Shown here in pieces: positions 39,486-48,558 of a DNA stretch of 64,000 nucleotides. The notes under the pieces were generated by a model. The model made no database searches and was not told the DNA's origin. It saw only the letters and a program-made list of their open reading frames with translations. A program made the translations under genes and the position numbers. Position 1 is the first letter of the stretch. Every line of letters starts with the position of its first letter. The stretch comes from Chryseobacterium sp. ZHDP1 (GTDB taxonomy: Bacteria; Bacteroidota; Bacteroidia; Flavobacteriales; Weeksellaceae), in NCBI RefSeq assembly GCF_018603435.1, contig NZ_CP075682.1, positions 3,410,001 to 3,474,000 of the forward strand, in the 5' to 3' direction.

Positions 39486-41828
39486 TTACTGAATGTTTTT
39501 AACCAAAACCCAGCCGCTGTATTTCGTCTGTGTATTGCTTTTGTCATTTTCTGTCCACGTAATCGTGTACCAGTATGTTCCTGTAACAATTTTCTTACCA
39601 CCGGAAGTTCCGTCCCAGGTGTAATTTCGGATCTTGTCTGCTTTATAAATCATGTTTCCGTATCGGTCGTAAACCGTGAAAACGAGATCTTTTTTATAAG
39701 CCAAAGCAGAATAATCGATGTAGTCGTTTTTGTTATCTCCGTTTGGTGTGATCGCATTCAGAAGATTAGGAACAGTTACCTGAACGCTAATCGGGCTACA
39801 GTTATAAGCATCTTTTACATAAGCTTTATTTTCACCTCTCGGAAGACCTGTGAATACATTGGAATCCTGCCAGTTTACTCCGTCGATAGAATATTTATAA
39901 GGTGCTTTTCCTCCTGTTACGTTGATTGTAAATGAATCGTTATTGATATCTATACTTGTAATAACTGGTTGTACCGAAGCAGTAACCTTTACCTGCTGTA
40001 ATGTCCAGCATTTTCCTGTTTTCAGTTTTACAGTATATGTTCCTGCAGGTACATTTGAAATAGATTGTGTTGTTGCTCCAGTGCTCCATTCGTAAGCATC
40101 AAAACCAGGTCCTGCGTCTAGTGTTGTTTTATCTTCAATACAGATGATCTTGTCTTTAAGAACAGCGGATTGTACCGGAGGTAAAACTTTCAGGTTGATT
40201 TTCGCAATGGCATAACAGTTCTCTATGCTGATTACTTTTACATACACTACTCCTGTTGTTGAAATGTATGTTGTAGGATTTAAGATTTCATTGGTTCCTG
40301 CAATGGCGTCCGCCTGAGTTTTGTAATATCTCTTCGTTTGTCCTGTCTGTGTAGTTACACTTGGCGTTGTCAGGTTAAATGATGCTGTGGTTACATTAGA
40401 TTCGATATAACATTCTTCAATAGAAGCATCATTTACTGTTACTACCGGATTAAACTGTAAACTAATCTGGTTGTAACCTGTACATCCCTGAGGATTTCTT
40501 ACTCTTACATACACTGTTTTCGGTGCTGCAGAAGTATAAGCCGCAGGATTTGTAATTTCGTTGGTTCCTGCATTAAGGTCCGCTAATGTAGGATAATATT
40601 TTTTAGTAACGTTTGTAGATGTAGGGTAAACATCAGGAGCTGTTAAATCAAAGACGCCTGTTCCTGCATTATTGTTGTTACAAGCTTTTACTGTAGCCGG
40701 AACGACAGCAAGGGCAGGTAAAAACTGCAGGGTAATCTCTGCATTGGCACTACATCCTTCAGTAGTTGTAACTTTTACAAAAACTGTTTTTGGAGCCTGT
40801 GATGCATAAGAAGAAGGAGTGGTAATTTCATTGGTTCCTGCGGTAAGGTCTGCCATTGTAGGATAGTATTTTTTCACAACATTGGTTGGTCCGTATACGT
40901 TTGCAGAATTTAGATCAAAATAACCGATTCCTGTATTATCATAATTACACGAAGTGATGGTGGCATTATTTACAACGATATTACCCGATCTGAATTTGAA
41001 TTTTCCAACCTGGAAACAACCATTTACAGGGTTATTTGCGTTGTTGGGATCTACATATTTAATTCTGTAATAATAGGTGGTAGCATTTACCATTATCGGA
41101 GTTGTAATAGGTGCTGTTCCCGTAATGGCGTCGTTACTTGTTAAATGATATGTTACAGAAAAGTTCGGATTACCGTTAATAATTCCTGCAGACAATGTGC
41201 TGAAATCAAACATGGATGGTAAAGCACATTTAAGAATTTCGTTCGGATCAGAAGGGTTTGCAGCAGGTGTTCCCGGTGCAATGAACGGATTCGGCGTTAA
41301 AGCAGGATTGTTGAATGCTGAAGTTAAAGAAGCAGTTCCTCCCCACGTTAAAGAAAATCCGTATGGATTACTCGGAATATAGTTATCAATAAGCAGATAA
41401 TAAGTTTCTCCTGCAATTACATTCAGCGGAGTTTCCCATTGGCTTCCCGTGATGGTTGAACTTAATCCTGTAGGACCACTGAGTCCTGAAAAGTTACATT
41501 TAATAGCATTCCCGAAATCCCATGTGGCGCAGTTGATATTAGGTCCGTAAACGGCAAAATCATAGTCATAATGCGTTACTCCCGGAACGGTATTGGGGGT
41601 GATCGTGAATTCTATGGTTCCGGTTGTAGCAGCAGTAAAATAGTACCATACGGAATAGTGTTCTACATCCAGGCAGCTTGCGGAAGTAGCTTCCTGAACA
41701 GTTCCTGAGCTACTCGGATTATAAGAAATGTCTGAATTTCCACAAACAGGAATTGCTGAAATACAATCTGATTGTGAGAAAACCATTTGCGACAAGAATA
41801 AGATAGTCAGCAGTAATAATTTCTTCAT
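39486..41828 (-). CDS. T9SS type B secreted multi-repeat protein
   Basis: A 780-residue exported protein. The signal peptide ends at FSQ (residue 19). Residues ~20-165 form a Cys-containing domain (SDCISAIPVCGNSDISYNP, EHYSVWYYFTAAT, FAVYGPN, GETYYLLIDNY, GFSLTWGGTA) shared with the 41911 protein. Five ~75-residue modules with YYPTMADLTAGTNEITTPSS-like motifs follow, then a SprB-like repeat (YKYSIDGVNWQDSNVFTGLP) and a type B sorting domain (AITPNGDNKNDYIDYS ... GWVLVKNIQ). It is likely surface-attached or released by the T9SS. Function is unknown; adhesion or gliding-related roles are typical of the architecture. Transcribed alone, with terminators on both sides. Confidence 0.88.
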   Translation of the reverse strand: MKKLLLLTILFLSQMVFSQSDCISAIPVCGNSDISYNPSSSGTVQEATSASCLDVEHYSVWYYFTAATTGTIEFTITPNTVPGVTHYDYDFAVYGPNINCATWDFGNAIKCNFSGLSGPTGLSSTITGSQWETPLNVIAGETYYLLIDNYIPSNPYGFSLTWGGTASLTSAFNNPALTPNPFIAPGTPAANPSDPNEILKCALPSMFDFSTLSAGIINGNPNFSVTYHLTSNDAITGTAPITTPIMVNATTYYYRIKYVDPNNANNPVNGCFQVGKFKFRSGNIVVNNATITSCNYDNTGIGYFDLNSANVYGPTNVVKKYYPTMADLTAGTNEITTPSSYASQAPKTVFVKVTTTEGCSANAEITLQFLPALAVVPATVKACNNNNAGTGVFDLTAPDVYPTSTNVTKKYYPTLADLNAGTNEITNPAAYTSAAPKTVYVRVRNPQGCTGYNQISLQFNPVVTVNDASIEECYIESNVTTASFNLTTPSVTTQTGQTKRYYKTQADAIAGTNEILNPTTYISTTGVVYVKVISIENCYAIAKINLKVLPPVQSAVLKDKIICIEDKTTLDAGPGFDAYEWSTGATTQSISNVPAGTYTVKLKTGKCWTLQQVKVTASVQPVITSIDINNDSFTINVTGGKAPYKYSIDGVNWQDSNVFTGLPRGENKAYVKDAYNCSPISVQVTVPNLLNAITPNGDNKNDYIDYSALAYKKDLVFTVYDRYGNMIYKADKIRNYTWDGTSGGKKIVTGTYWYTITWTENDKSNTQTKYSGWVLVKNIQ

Positions 41829-41865
41829 TAGAAAGATTTTAAAAAAAATTAAACTTTATGATGTG

Positions 41866-41895
41866 AAAAAAACCGCTTGAGAAAAGCGGTTTTTT
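41866..41895. terminator. Terminator of the 41911 T9SS protein gene
   Basis: AAAAACCGCTT (41868-41878) pairs with AAGCGGTTTTT (41884-41894). It has T residues on both strands and serves the minus-strand gene that stops at 41911. Confidence 0.9.
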
Positions 41896-41910
41896 ATCTG
41901 TTAGCAATAT

Positions 41911-44001
41911 TTATTCTCTGTTTTTTACCATTACCCATCCTGAGAATTTGAATGGGGTATTCTTTTTATCATTCTCTTTCCATTCTACAGTATACCAATA
42001 GGTTCCGGTAGGTATTTTTTTACCTTTTGTGGTTCCGTCCCATTTGTATCCGTTAGATTTATCAGCCTGACCTACTTTTACTCCGTATCTGTCGAAAATA
42101 CTTAGTACAAGACCTTGTTTTCCGGCTAAAGCAGAGTAGTCGATCACGTCATTTACACCATCTCCGTTTGGAGTAATTACATTGATTAAGTTCGGAACAA
42201 CTACTGTTACCGTAAGCGGATCGCAGTTATAGCCGTCTTTTACATAAACCATATTGTCTCCTCTGGCAACATTTTCGAAAACGTTAGAATCCTGCCATTT
42301 GATTCCGTCTAAAGAATATTTGTAAGGAGCAGTTCCTCCGATTACATTTACAGTTATTGTATTGTTTGTAATATCAATGCTGGAAATTACCGGTTGTTCA
42401 GAAGGGTAAACTTTTACAGTCTGTCTTGTAACGCAGTTTCCTGTTTTAAGCTCAACCCAATACGTTCCTACAGTTACATTGTTAATAGCCTGTGTTGTAG
42501 CTCCTGTACTCCATTTGTAAGCTGTAAATCCAGGACCTGCATCTAATGTCGTCTTATTTTCCATACAGATAATCTTATCTTCAAGCACACTAGAATATAC
42601 CGGAGGAAGAACAACCAGTGTTACTTTTGCTACTGCATAACACCCGTTTCCATTGGTCACTTTTATATAAGCTACACCGTTTGGAGCAATATAAGTACTA
42701 GGATTTAATATCGCGTTGGTTCCGTTGATAGCATCAGTAAGAGACGGATAATATGTTTTTGTTCCTGCCTGCGTCGTTACAGGTGCTAAAGTAAGGTCGA
42801 AAGAAGCTGTTGCAGGATTTGTATCAATATAACAAGATCTTAATGTGACATCTGTAACTACAACTACCGGGTAAAAGTTTAATGTAATTTTTGCAATATC
42901 AGAACATCCTAAGTTGGTTGTAATCTTTGCATAAACATCTCCTGTTGCAGAAGTGTAAGCTGTAGGATTCAAAATCTCATTAGTTCCGTTAGTAGCGTCT
43001 GTAAATGTTGGATAATACTTTGTAACGTATGTATAATTCGGGTTTGGAGTATATAATGTTGTTGTGGTAAGGTTATACACTGCAACTCCGTTATTGTTGT
43101 TATTACATGCTGTTAAACTCGCATTTGTTGCTTTAAAGGTAACATCTTTAAACTTGAATGCATTAACGTTGAAACATTTATTAGTAGGGTTATTAGGATT
43201 CGTTGGATCCTGATAACGGATTGTATAATAATAAGTACTGGTCGTATTAACAATAATTGGTGAAGTAATTGCGTTGGTATCCGCTAAAGCATCGTTAGAC
43301 GTTTTGTAGTATTTTACATAAAAGTTAGGGTTACCGTTAACAATATTAGCACTATTAGTCTGGAAGTTGTAAGGTGCTGAAATATCACATACCTCGATGA
43401 TTCTAGGATCTGAAGCATTAGCTCCCGGGATTCCTATAGGATTAAACGGATTGGGCTGAATTGCCGGATCGTTGAATGGCGAAGTTAATGTAGCGGTACC
43501 TCCCCATGTTAATGAAAAAGCCATTGCCGCATTTGCTCCGGACCAGTTATCAACAATAAGATAGTAAGTTTCTCCCGGAAGAACATTCATCGCAGGACTC
43601 CACGCTCCTGAATTAGCCGTAAGGCCAACCTGTAATCCGGTCTGGTTTGGAAAAGGCTGCGCACCCGCGTAATTACAACGGATCGGAGCACCTTTTGTAG
43701 CACATGTTTTATTAGGTCCGTACACAGCAAAATCATAATCTGCGGTATAAGGCGCCTGCGGAGTAATAGTAAAAGTTAATGTTCCTGCTGTTGCAACAGT
43801 GAATTCATACCACACGGAATAGTGTTCGTTCCCACTTAAACAGCTTCCGTTGGCATTTACCTGGTCGTCCACGCTTCCCGAACCTGTAGGGAAATAAGAA
43901 ATATCTGAGTTTCCGCATACTCTTATTGCAGTGGCACAATCGGACTGGGCAAAGAAGAATTGAGAAAAGATTAACAGTAATATAAGGTAGATTTTTTTCA
44001 T
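41911..44001 (-). CDS. T9SS type B secreted multi-repeat protein (paralogue of 39486)
   Basis: A 696-residue exported protein with the same plan as its downstream neighbour: signal peptide (FFAQ, residue 19); N-terminal Cys domain (SDCATAIRVCGNSDISYFP, EHYSVWYEFTVAT, GETYYLIVDNW); about four modules with YYPTFTDATNGTNEILNPTA-like motifs; a SprB-like repeat (YKYSLDGIKWQDSNVFENVA); and a type B sorting domain (VITPNGDGVNDVIDYS, FDRYGVKVGQADK, GWVMVKNRE). It is one module shorter than the 39486 protein. It lies 30 bases downstream of the TPR-like gene at 44032 on the same strand, a likely operon. The exact role is unknown. Confidence 0.88.
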   Translation of the reverse strand: MKKIYLILLLIFSQFFFAQSDCATAIRVCGNSDISYFPTGSGSVDDQVNANGSCLSGNEHYSVWYEFTVATAGTLTFTITPQAPYTADYDFAVYGPNKTCATKGAPIRCNYAGAQPFPNQTGLQVGLTANSGAWSPAMNVLPGETYYLIVDNWSGANAAMAFSLTWGGTATLTSPFNDPAIQPNPFNPIGIPGANASDPRIIEVCDISAPYNFQTNSANIVNGNPNFYVKYYKTSNDALADTNAITSPIIVNTTSTYYYTIRYQDPTNPNNPTNKCFNVNAFKFKDVTFKATNASLTACNNNNNGVAVYNLTTTTLYTPNPNYTYVTKYYPTFTDATNGTNEILNPTAYTSATGDVYAKITTNLGCSDIAKITLNFYPVVVVTDVTLRSCYIDTNPATASFDLTLAPVTTQAGTKTYYPSLTDAINGTNAILNPSTYIAPNGVAYIKVTNGNGCYAVAKVTLVVLPPVYSSVLEDKIICMENKTTLDAGPGFTAYKWSTGATTQAINNVTVGTYWVELKTGNCVTRQTVKVYPSEQPVISSIDITNNTITVNVIGGTAPYKYSLDGIKWQDSNVFENVARGDNMVYVKDGYNCDPLTVTVVVPNLINVITPNGDGVNDVIDYSALAGKQGLVLSIFDRYGVKVGQADKSNGYKWDGTTKGKKIPTGTYWYTVEWKENDKKNTPFKFSGWVMVKNRE

Positions 44002-44031
44002 AATAGTCGAATTTATCTTGATTATGACAGA

Positions 44032-44676
44032 TTATTTAAGAATAGAAAGATAGTAACTGATGTCTTCTTTCCCCCAGTTCGGGTCGAGATTAGATTTTTT
44101 ACTATACGTTTTAAATTTAGCCGCAGCAGAATTGAAATAAGTTTTTGCCAATTCTTTGTTGGAAGTAAACGCAATCTCACCTTTTATTACATCAATCCTT
44201 GGATTGTTTTTGTCTTCAGATTCTGCTTTAGCAAGATATTCATTCGCTTTTGCTAAATTGGCAACACTGTCCGCGGAATTGTCTGATGATTTAAGTAGAT
44301 AAATTTGAGACAAAAGAATGTTGGCTTCAGCATTATTCGGATTTTTCAGAAATACTCCGGCAAGATATTTTTCTGCCAGCCCTGAAGTTTCTTCAATATT
44401 TTGTACATTACCTTGTCTCTGAGCATTGATTTCTGCTCTTACTAATGATAATGCAGTGTAATAATATGCTCTCCAGTCTTCTTTTTTTGTTTCAGTACCT
44501 CTGGAAAGTGTGTTCACATATTTCATGAAATACTCTTTGGACTGCTGAAAGTCTTCAGTTTTTTTAGCAGACTCTAATTTTGCAATCTGAGTCTCCAGTC
44601 CTTTCTCAGCGGAGGTTTGAGCAAAGCCGTAGGCAGCCACCACCATAGAAAGGAGAATAGATAATTTTTTTACCAT
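44032..44676 (-). CDS. Exported TPR-like helical protein
   Basis: A 214-residue protein with a signal peptide (VAAYGFAQ, cleavage near residue 20). The mature part is all-helical, with tetratricopeptide-like helix pairs: DWRAYYYTALSLVRAEINAQ, NPNNAEANILLSQIYLLKSS, LAKANEYLAKAESEDKNNPR and KELAKTYFNSAAAKF. It is probably periplasmic and a protein-protein interaction scaffold. It precedes a T9SS type B gene by 30 bases and may assist its export or attachment (inference). A minus-strand TATATTTG (44704-44697) lies 20 bases upstream of the ATG. Confidence 0.65.
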   Translation of the reverse strand: MVKKLSILLSMVVAAYGFAQTSAEKGLETQIAKLESAKKTEDFQQSKEYFMKYVNTLSRGTETKKEDWRAYYYTALSLVRAEINAQRQGNVQNIEETSGLAEKYLAGVFLKNPNNAEANILLSQIYLLKSSDNSADSVANLAKANEYLAKAESEDKNNPRIDVIKGEIAFTSNKELAKTYFNSAAAKFKTYSKKSNLDPNWGKEDISYYLSILK

Positions 44677-44766
44677 AATAGAAAATATTTTGTAGACAAA
44701 TATAAAAAATTATTAACTTTAATTTGAAGTTTTTAAGATTTATTTAATAAAAACGCTTATATTACT

Positions 44767-46002
44767 CTAATATTGCATTTTTCTCAATTTTGGATTTGTT
44801 GTTCCTACGATCAGTGCAACCAAAACTGTCATGGTTCCTCCGAACACTACAGAACGTACAACACCCAGTAATTTTGCAGATAATCCGCTCTCAAACTGTC
44901 CCATTTCGTTACTGGACATAATGAAGATAGAATTCACACTCAGAACCCTTCCTCTGATATTGTCCGGCGTTTTCAGCTGAACAATAGTTCCTCTTATCAC
45001 TACCGAAATCCCGTCCAGCATTCCGCTCATCACAAGGAAAAGGAATGAAAGCCAGTATAAATTCGAAAGTCCGAAACCGATAATACAAAGCCCGAAACCT
45101 GTAACCACACCAAGCAAAATTTTACCCTGATTTTTTCTTAGCGGAATAACCGATAAAATGGTAATGATGCACATTGAACCTATGTCGGATGCGGCATTCA
45201 GTAACCCGAATCCTTCCGCTCCTACTTTCAGAATATCTGTTGCATACACCGGAATCATGGCAACGGCTCCCCCAAAAAGGACGGCGAACATATCCAGACA
45301 CAGCGCTCCGAGAATTTCTTTGGTTTTAAAAATGTAAGAAATTCCCGCCCGCATACTATCCATAACGTTAATATTCTCTTTTTTGTATTCGGAATGTTGT
45401 TTTTTTAACTGAAAAAAGAATAAAGAAGCCAGAAAGATCAGAGAAATAATAACAACAAGCGTCCATTTTACACCGAAATAGCCGATGAGAAAACCGCCGA
45501 CAGCGTGACCGCAAACAGAAGAGATCAGAAATATTGCCTGATTTAAAGTAACAGCATTCGGGAGATTTTCTTTTTTTACGATTTTAGGAATCATTACAGG
45601 AATAATCGGTCCGATGAAGGCTCTTGCAATACCTGTAAAAAAAATAACCCCATAAATGAAGTATGTGATTTCATGTCCCGAAAAATGCATTTTAACATTG
45701 AAAAAAGCAGGGATCAGCAAAAGACTGATTAAAAAAATGTATACATAATTGCAGATCAGGAGCAGCCGTTTTTTTTCATTCATATCGATAACGTGACCGG
45801 CATACAAAGCGCAACTTACGGCAGGAATTACTTCCGAAAGTCCGATTAAACCGATTGAAAAAGGATCTTTTGTTAACTGATACACCCACCATCCGAGTAA
45901 AGTAGCGAGCATTCTGAAAGCTAAAACAATAAAAAATCTGCCTGTAAGAAGGTTTCTGAATTCGACATTTTTCAATGTCTGAAGCGGGGTAAATGAAATC
46001 AT
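44767..46002 (-). CDS. Major facilitator superfamily transporter (DHA3/MFS_3 type)
   Basis: A 411-residue inner-membrane transporter with about 12 membrane helices. MFS signs include the loop 2-3 motif AGHVIDMNEKKRLL, the N-terminal FRNLLTGRFFIVLAFRML, and GVVTGFGLCIIGFGL in the second half. Its overall form resembles EntS-like exporters and other permeases of the MFS_3 family. Efflux of a drug or siderophore is plausible; the substrate is unknown. The minus-strand -7-like TATTTTTG (46014-46007) ends 4 bases from the ATG, suggesting a nearly leaderless mRNA. Confidence 0.85.
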   Translation of the reverse strand: MISFTPLQTLKNVEFRNLLTGRFFIVLAFRMLATLLGWWVYQLTKDPFSIGLIGLSEVIPAVSCALYAGHVIDMNEKKRLLLICNYVYIFLISLLLIPAFFNVKMHFSGHEITYFIYGVIFFTGIARAFIGPIIPVMIPKIVKKENLPNAVTLNQAIFLISSVCGHAVGGFLIGYFGVKWTLVVIISLIFLASLFFFQLKKQHSEYKKENINVMDSMRAGISYIFKTKEILGALCLDMFAVLFGGAVAMIPVYATDILKVGAEGFGLLNAASDIGSMCIITILSVIPLRKNQGKILLGVVTGFGLCIIGFGLSNLYWLSFLFLVMSGMLDGISVVIRGTIVQLKTPDNIRGRVLSVNSIFIMSSNEMGQFESGLSAKLLGVVRSVVFGGTMTVLVALIVGTTNPKLRKMQY

Positions 46003-46006
46003 CCGA

Positions 46007-46040
46007 CAAAAATAGCCTCAAATATTAACTTGAGGCTATT
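46007..46040 (-). terminator. Terminator of the small lipoprotein gene at 46098
   Basis: AATAGCCTCAA (46011-46021) pairs with TTGAGGCTATT (46030-46040), followed on the minus strand by a U run. Its 3' arm overlaps the -7-like element of the MFS gene. Confidence 0.8.
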
Positions 46041-46097
46041 GTTATGGTCATTTTTTTAAATGAAAAATTAAATGAGACTTAAAAGATAAAATCTATT

Positions 46098-46460
46098 TTA
46101 GTCTGCTCTTGAAGCACTGAATACCAAAGCTGCAACTCCCGCTGCTCCGATAATAGTGGCTCCGGTTGTAATTCTTGCTTTTCTGCTGTCTCTCACGGCT
46201 GCAACATTAGCTTTAGGAATAGTTACTACTGTACTGTCTTTCTTTCCTTTCGTTCCGATAAGATTATCTCCTTCCACGTTACGGAATAACATTTTTTGAT
46301 TTTTGGAACCATCTCTCATCATTACAGTATATACTTTTCCTGCCTCCAGATTAGAATAATCATTTTTAGCAGTATCCATACTATATTTTGTGGTTGCACA
46401 AGATGAAATTACAAATAACGACGTTAATAAAGATGATTTTAAAAGTACAGATGCTTTCAT
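46098..46460 (-). CDS. Small lipoprotein with C-terminal hydrophobic segment
   Basis: A 120-residue lipoprotein with lipobox VISSC (Cys21). The mature part contains KVYTVMMRDGSKNQKMLFRN, an Sm-like or beta-barrel-like strand pattern, with VEGDNLIGTKGKKDSTVVTI and KANVAAVRDSRKARI. It ends in a glycine/alanine-rich hydrophobic stretch (ATIIGAAGVAALVFSAS). I do not recognise a family. A minus-strand TAAATTTG (46486-46479) lies 18 bases upstream of the ATG. Probably outer- or inner-membrane attached. Confidence 0.6.
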   Translation of the reverse strand: MKASVLLKSSLLTSLFVISSCATTKYSMDTAKNDYSNLEAGKVYTVMMRDGSKNQKMLFRNVEGDNLIGTKGKKDSTVVTIPKANVAAVRDSRKARITTGATIIGAAGVAALVFSASRAD

Positions 46461-46529
46461 TATTATTTTTTAGTTTTCCAAATTTATAATTTTTTTCGAA
46501 TATACGTTTCCGGAATCAAAAAAATGTGC

Positions 46530-48044
46530 CTAAAGTTTATAAATTTCTAATAAATTGGCGATTTTTCTGTCATTTGCAAGTCTTGGCGTTTTGTTTTGTC
46601 CGCCCAGTTTTCCCTGAGACTTTGCATATTCGTGGAAAGCATTTTTCTTCAGAGCTGTGAGGTGAAGTTTCTGCAGAATATTTCCTGAAATTAAATCATC
46701 ATAATACGTATTGCGCTTTCTGAGCTGGTCATCAAGTTCGCTCTTGAACAAATTTAAATTCTCCGGTTCTTTTTCAAATTCAATAAACCATTCATGATAA
46801 GGAAGTCCTTCAGTGGGATTTACCTGTGGCGCGAGATGAAACTCTGTAATCTGTGCAGGATATTTTTCCAGCGTGGCTTTCATGGCTTCTTCCACTTCAA
46901 AAGCAATAACGTGTTCTCCAAAAGCCGAGGTGAAATGTTTCGTTCTTCCGCTCACGAGAATTCTGTACGGATTTTTATCAATAAATCTCACGACATCTCC
47001 GATGGAATACGCCCAAAGTCCCGAATTGGTTGTTAAAATTAATGCGTAATCCTTATTCAGTTCAACATCTTTTAGCGTCAGTCTTTTTGTGGTATGCTGA
47101 ACGGAGTCGAAGCGCCCGTATTCTTCCAGCGGAATAAATTCATAGAAAATTCCATGATTGGTTAAAAGCAATAAGCCTTCTTTCGTATAGTCATCCTGAA
47201 ATGCAAAAAAACCTTCGGAAGCAGGAAAAGTCTGAACAATATCTACTTTTCCTCCTAAAAGTTCTTCCATTTTATCGCGGTAAGGTTCGTAATTAACGCC
47301 TCCTGTAACAATCAACTGAAGATTCGGGAAAATCTGCTTTATCTTTTTGCCGTGTTTTTCAATCAGCTTTTCAAAATACATAATCAGCCAGGGCGGAATT
47401 CCGGAAATCAGCGTCATATTTTCTTTTTCCGTTTCCACTACAATTTTATCCACCTTCATTTCCCAGTCTTCTATAATGTTGGTTTCCCAGCTTGGAAGTC
47501 TGCTTTTCTGTAAATAATCGGGAATATGATGGGCTACGATTCCCGAAAGTCTTCCGGTTTTTATTCCGTACACTTCTTCCAGTTCAGGACTTCCCTGTAA
47601 AAAGATCATTTTTCCCTGTACAAAATCGGCGTTGTTTTTTTTGGCAATATAATGAAACAGCGCACTTTGAGCTCCTTTTACCTGAAAAGGCATTCCTTCT
47701 TTTGAAATCGGGATGTATTTTGAGCCGGAAGTCGTTCCTGAAGTTTTGGCAAAATATTCAGGAGTATCGGTCCAGAGAATATTTGCCTGTCCCTTTTTTA
47801 CCCTTTCAATATAGGGTTTAAGGTCTTCATAATCCGAAACCGGAACACGTTCCTGAAAATCTTTTACCGTTTTGATGTTTTCAAAATCATGTTCTCTTCC
47901 GAAAAGCGTTTTTTTTGCCGTTTCCGTTAAGGATAAGAGAAGCTTTTCCTGATCGTTTTCCGCATTTTTTTTGAACTCTTCTGCTTTCCGGACGTGGTTT
48001 TTCGCCCAGATCAAAGCTGCATATTTCTTTAGGAAGTTTACCAT
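46530..48044 (-). CDS. GH3 family acyl-acid-amido synthetase-like protein
   Basis: A 504-residue protein of the GH3 (auxin-responsive promoter) family within the adenylate-forming ANL superfamily. The ATP-binding motif AKTSGTTSGSKYIPIS is intact; other blocks are LQLIVTGGVNYEPYRDKMEE, TFPASEGFFAFQ, YALILTTNSGLWAYSIGDVV and the hinge YRILVSGRTKHFTSAFGEHV. Plant GH3 enzymes join amino acids to auxin or jasmonate. Bacterial members conjugate unknown carboxylic acids; the flavobacterial substrate is not known. No pathway genes are adjacent. Cytosolic, full length, no signal peptide. Confidence 0.88.
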   Translation of the reverse strand: MVNFLKKYAALIWAKNHVRKAEEFKKNAENDQEKLLLSLTETAKKTLFGREHDFENIKTVKDFQERVPVSDYEDLKPYIERVKKGQANILWTDTPEYFAKTSGTTSGSKYIPISKEGMPFQVKGAQSALFHYIAKKNNADFVQGKMIFLQGSPELEEVYGIKTGRLSGIVAHHIPDYLQKSRLPSWETNIIEDWEMKVDKIVVETEKENMTLISGIPPWLIMYFEKLIEKHGKKIKQIFPNLQLIVTGGVNYEPYRDKMEELLGGKVDIVQTFPASEGFFAFQDDYTKEGLLLLTNHGIFYEFIPLEEYGRFDSVQHTTKRLTLKDVELNKDYALILTTNSGLWAYSIGDVVRFIDKNPYRILVSGRTKHFTSAFGEHVIAFEVEEAMKATLEKYPAQITEFHLAPQVNPTEGLPYHEWFIEFEKEPENLNLFKSELDDQLRKRNTYYDDLISGNILQKLHLTALKKNAFHEYAKSQGKLGGQNKTPRLANDRKIANLLEIYKL

Positions 48045-48100
48045 GGTTCAAATTTATAAATAACTGAACAACTGGCGGTCATTTTCAGAAAATAAGACAC

Positions 48101-48132
48101 AAAAAAAACCGATGAATGAGTGTGCATCGGTT
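48101..48132 (-). terminator. Terminator of the KKDGTPD repeat protein gene
   Basis: AACCGATG (48107-48114) pairs with CATCGGTT (48125-48132), followed by eight U residues on the minus strand. Confidence 0.85.
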
Positions 48133-48175
48133 CTTCGAAATTTGATTATGAAAATAACAACTAATAATGTTGAGT

Positions 48176-48439
48176 TTACTTGTTTTCCTTGTACCTTTTA
48201 TCAGGAGTACCGTCCTTTTTCAGTTTTTTGTTTTCCTTGTATCTTTTATCCGGAGTTCCGTCTTTTTTCATTTTTGCTGCGGTTGGCGCTGTTGCAGGTT
48301 TTACAGTAGCTGCCGGAGCAGGTTTAGCTGGCTTTACTGTTTTTACCGTTTGAGCTTTTGTTGCAGCCGGAGCCGTCTGTTGAGCGGAAGCAAGTCCAAG
48401 TCCTAAAACGATAGACATTGCAGTTAAAAATTTTTTCAT
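48176..48439 (-). CDS. Small exported protein with tandem KKDGTPDKRYKENK repeats
   Basis: An 87-residue protein. The signal peptide (MKKFLTAMSIVLGLGLASAQ) is followed by an Ala/Pro/Thr/Lys low-complexity linker (QTAPAATKAQTVKTVKPAKP and onward, ending near residue 55), then two copies of KKDGTPDKRYKENK separated by KL. The second copy ends the protein. DNA copies at 48176-48217 and 48224-48265 are nearly identical, so the repeat is recent or selected. The DGTPD turn is acidic and calcium-loop-like, but no function is known. A minus-strand TACCTTTG (48472-48465) is the likely -7 element. Monocistronic. Confidence 0.7.
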   Translation of the reverse strand: MKKFLTAMSIVLGLGLASAQQTAPAATKAQTVKTVKPAKPAPAATVKPATAPTAAKMKKDGTPDKRYKENKKLKKDGTPDKRYKENK

Positions 48440-48558
48440 AGAGAATTTGTTTGTTTTGTTGAATCAAAGGTAGAGAAAATTCCAACTGAAAAATCTATTT
48501 TTTTAAACTTAACTAAAGTTTATTACAGCTTAAAAAAAGATTAAATGATACATTTGAT

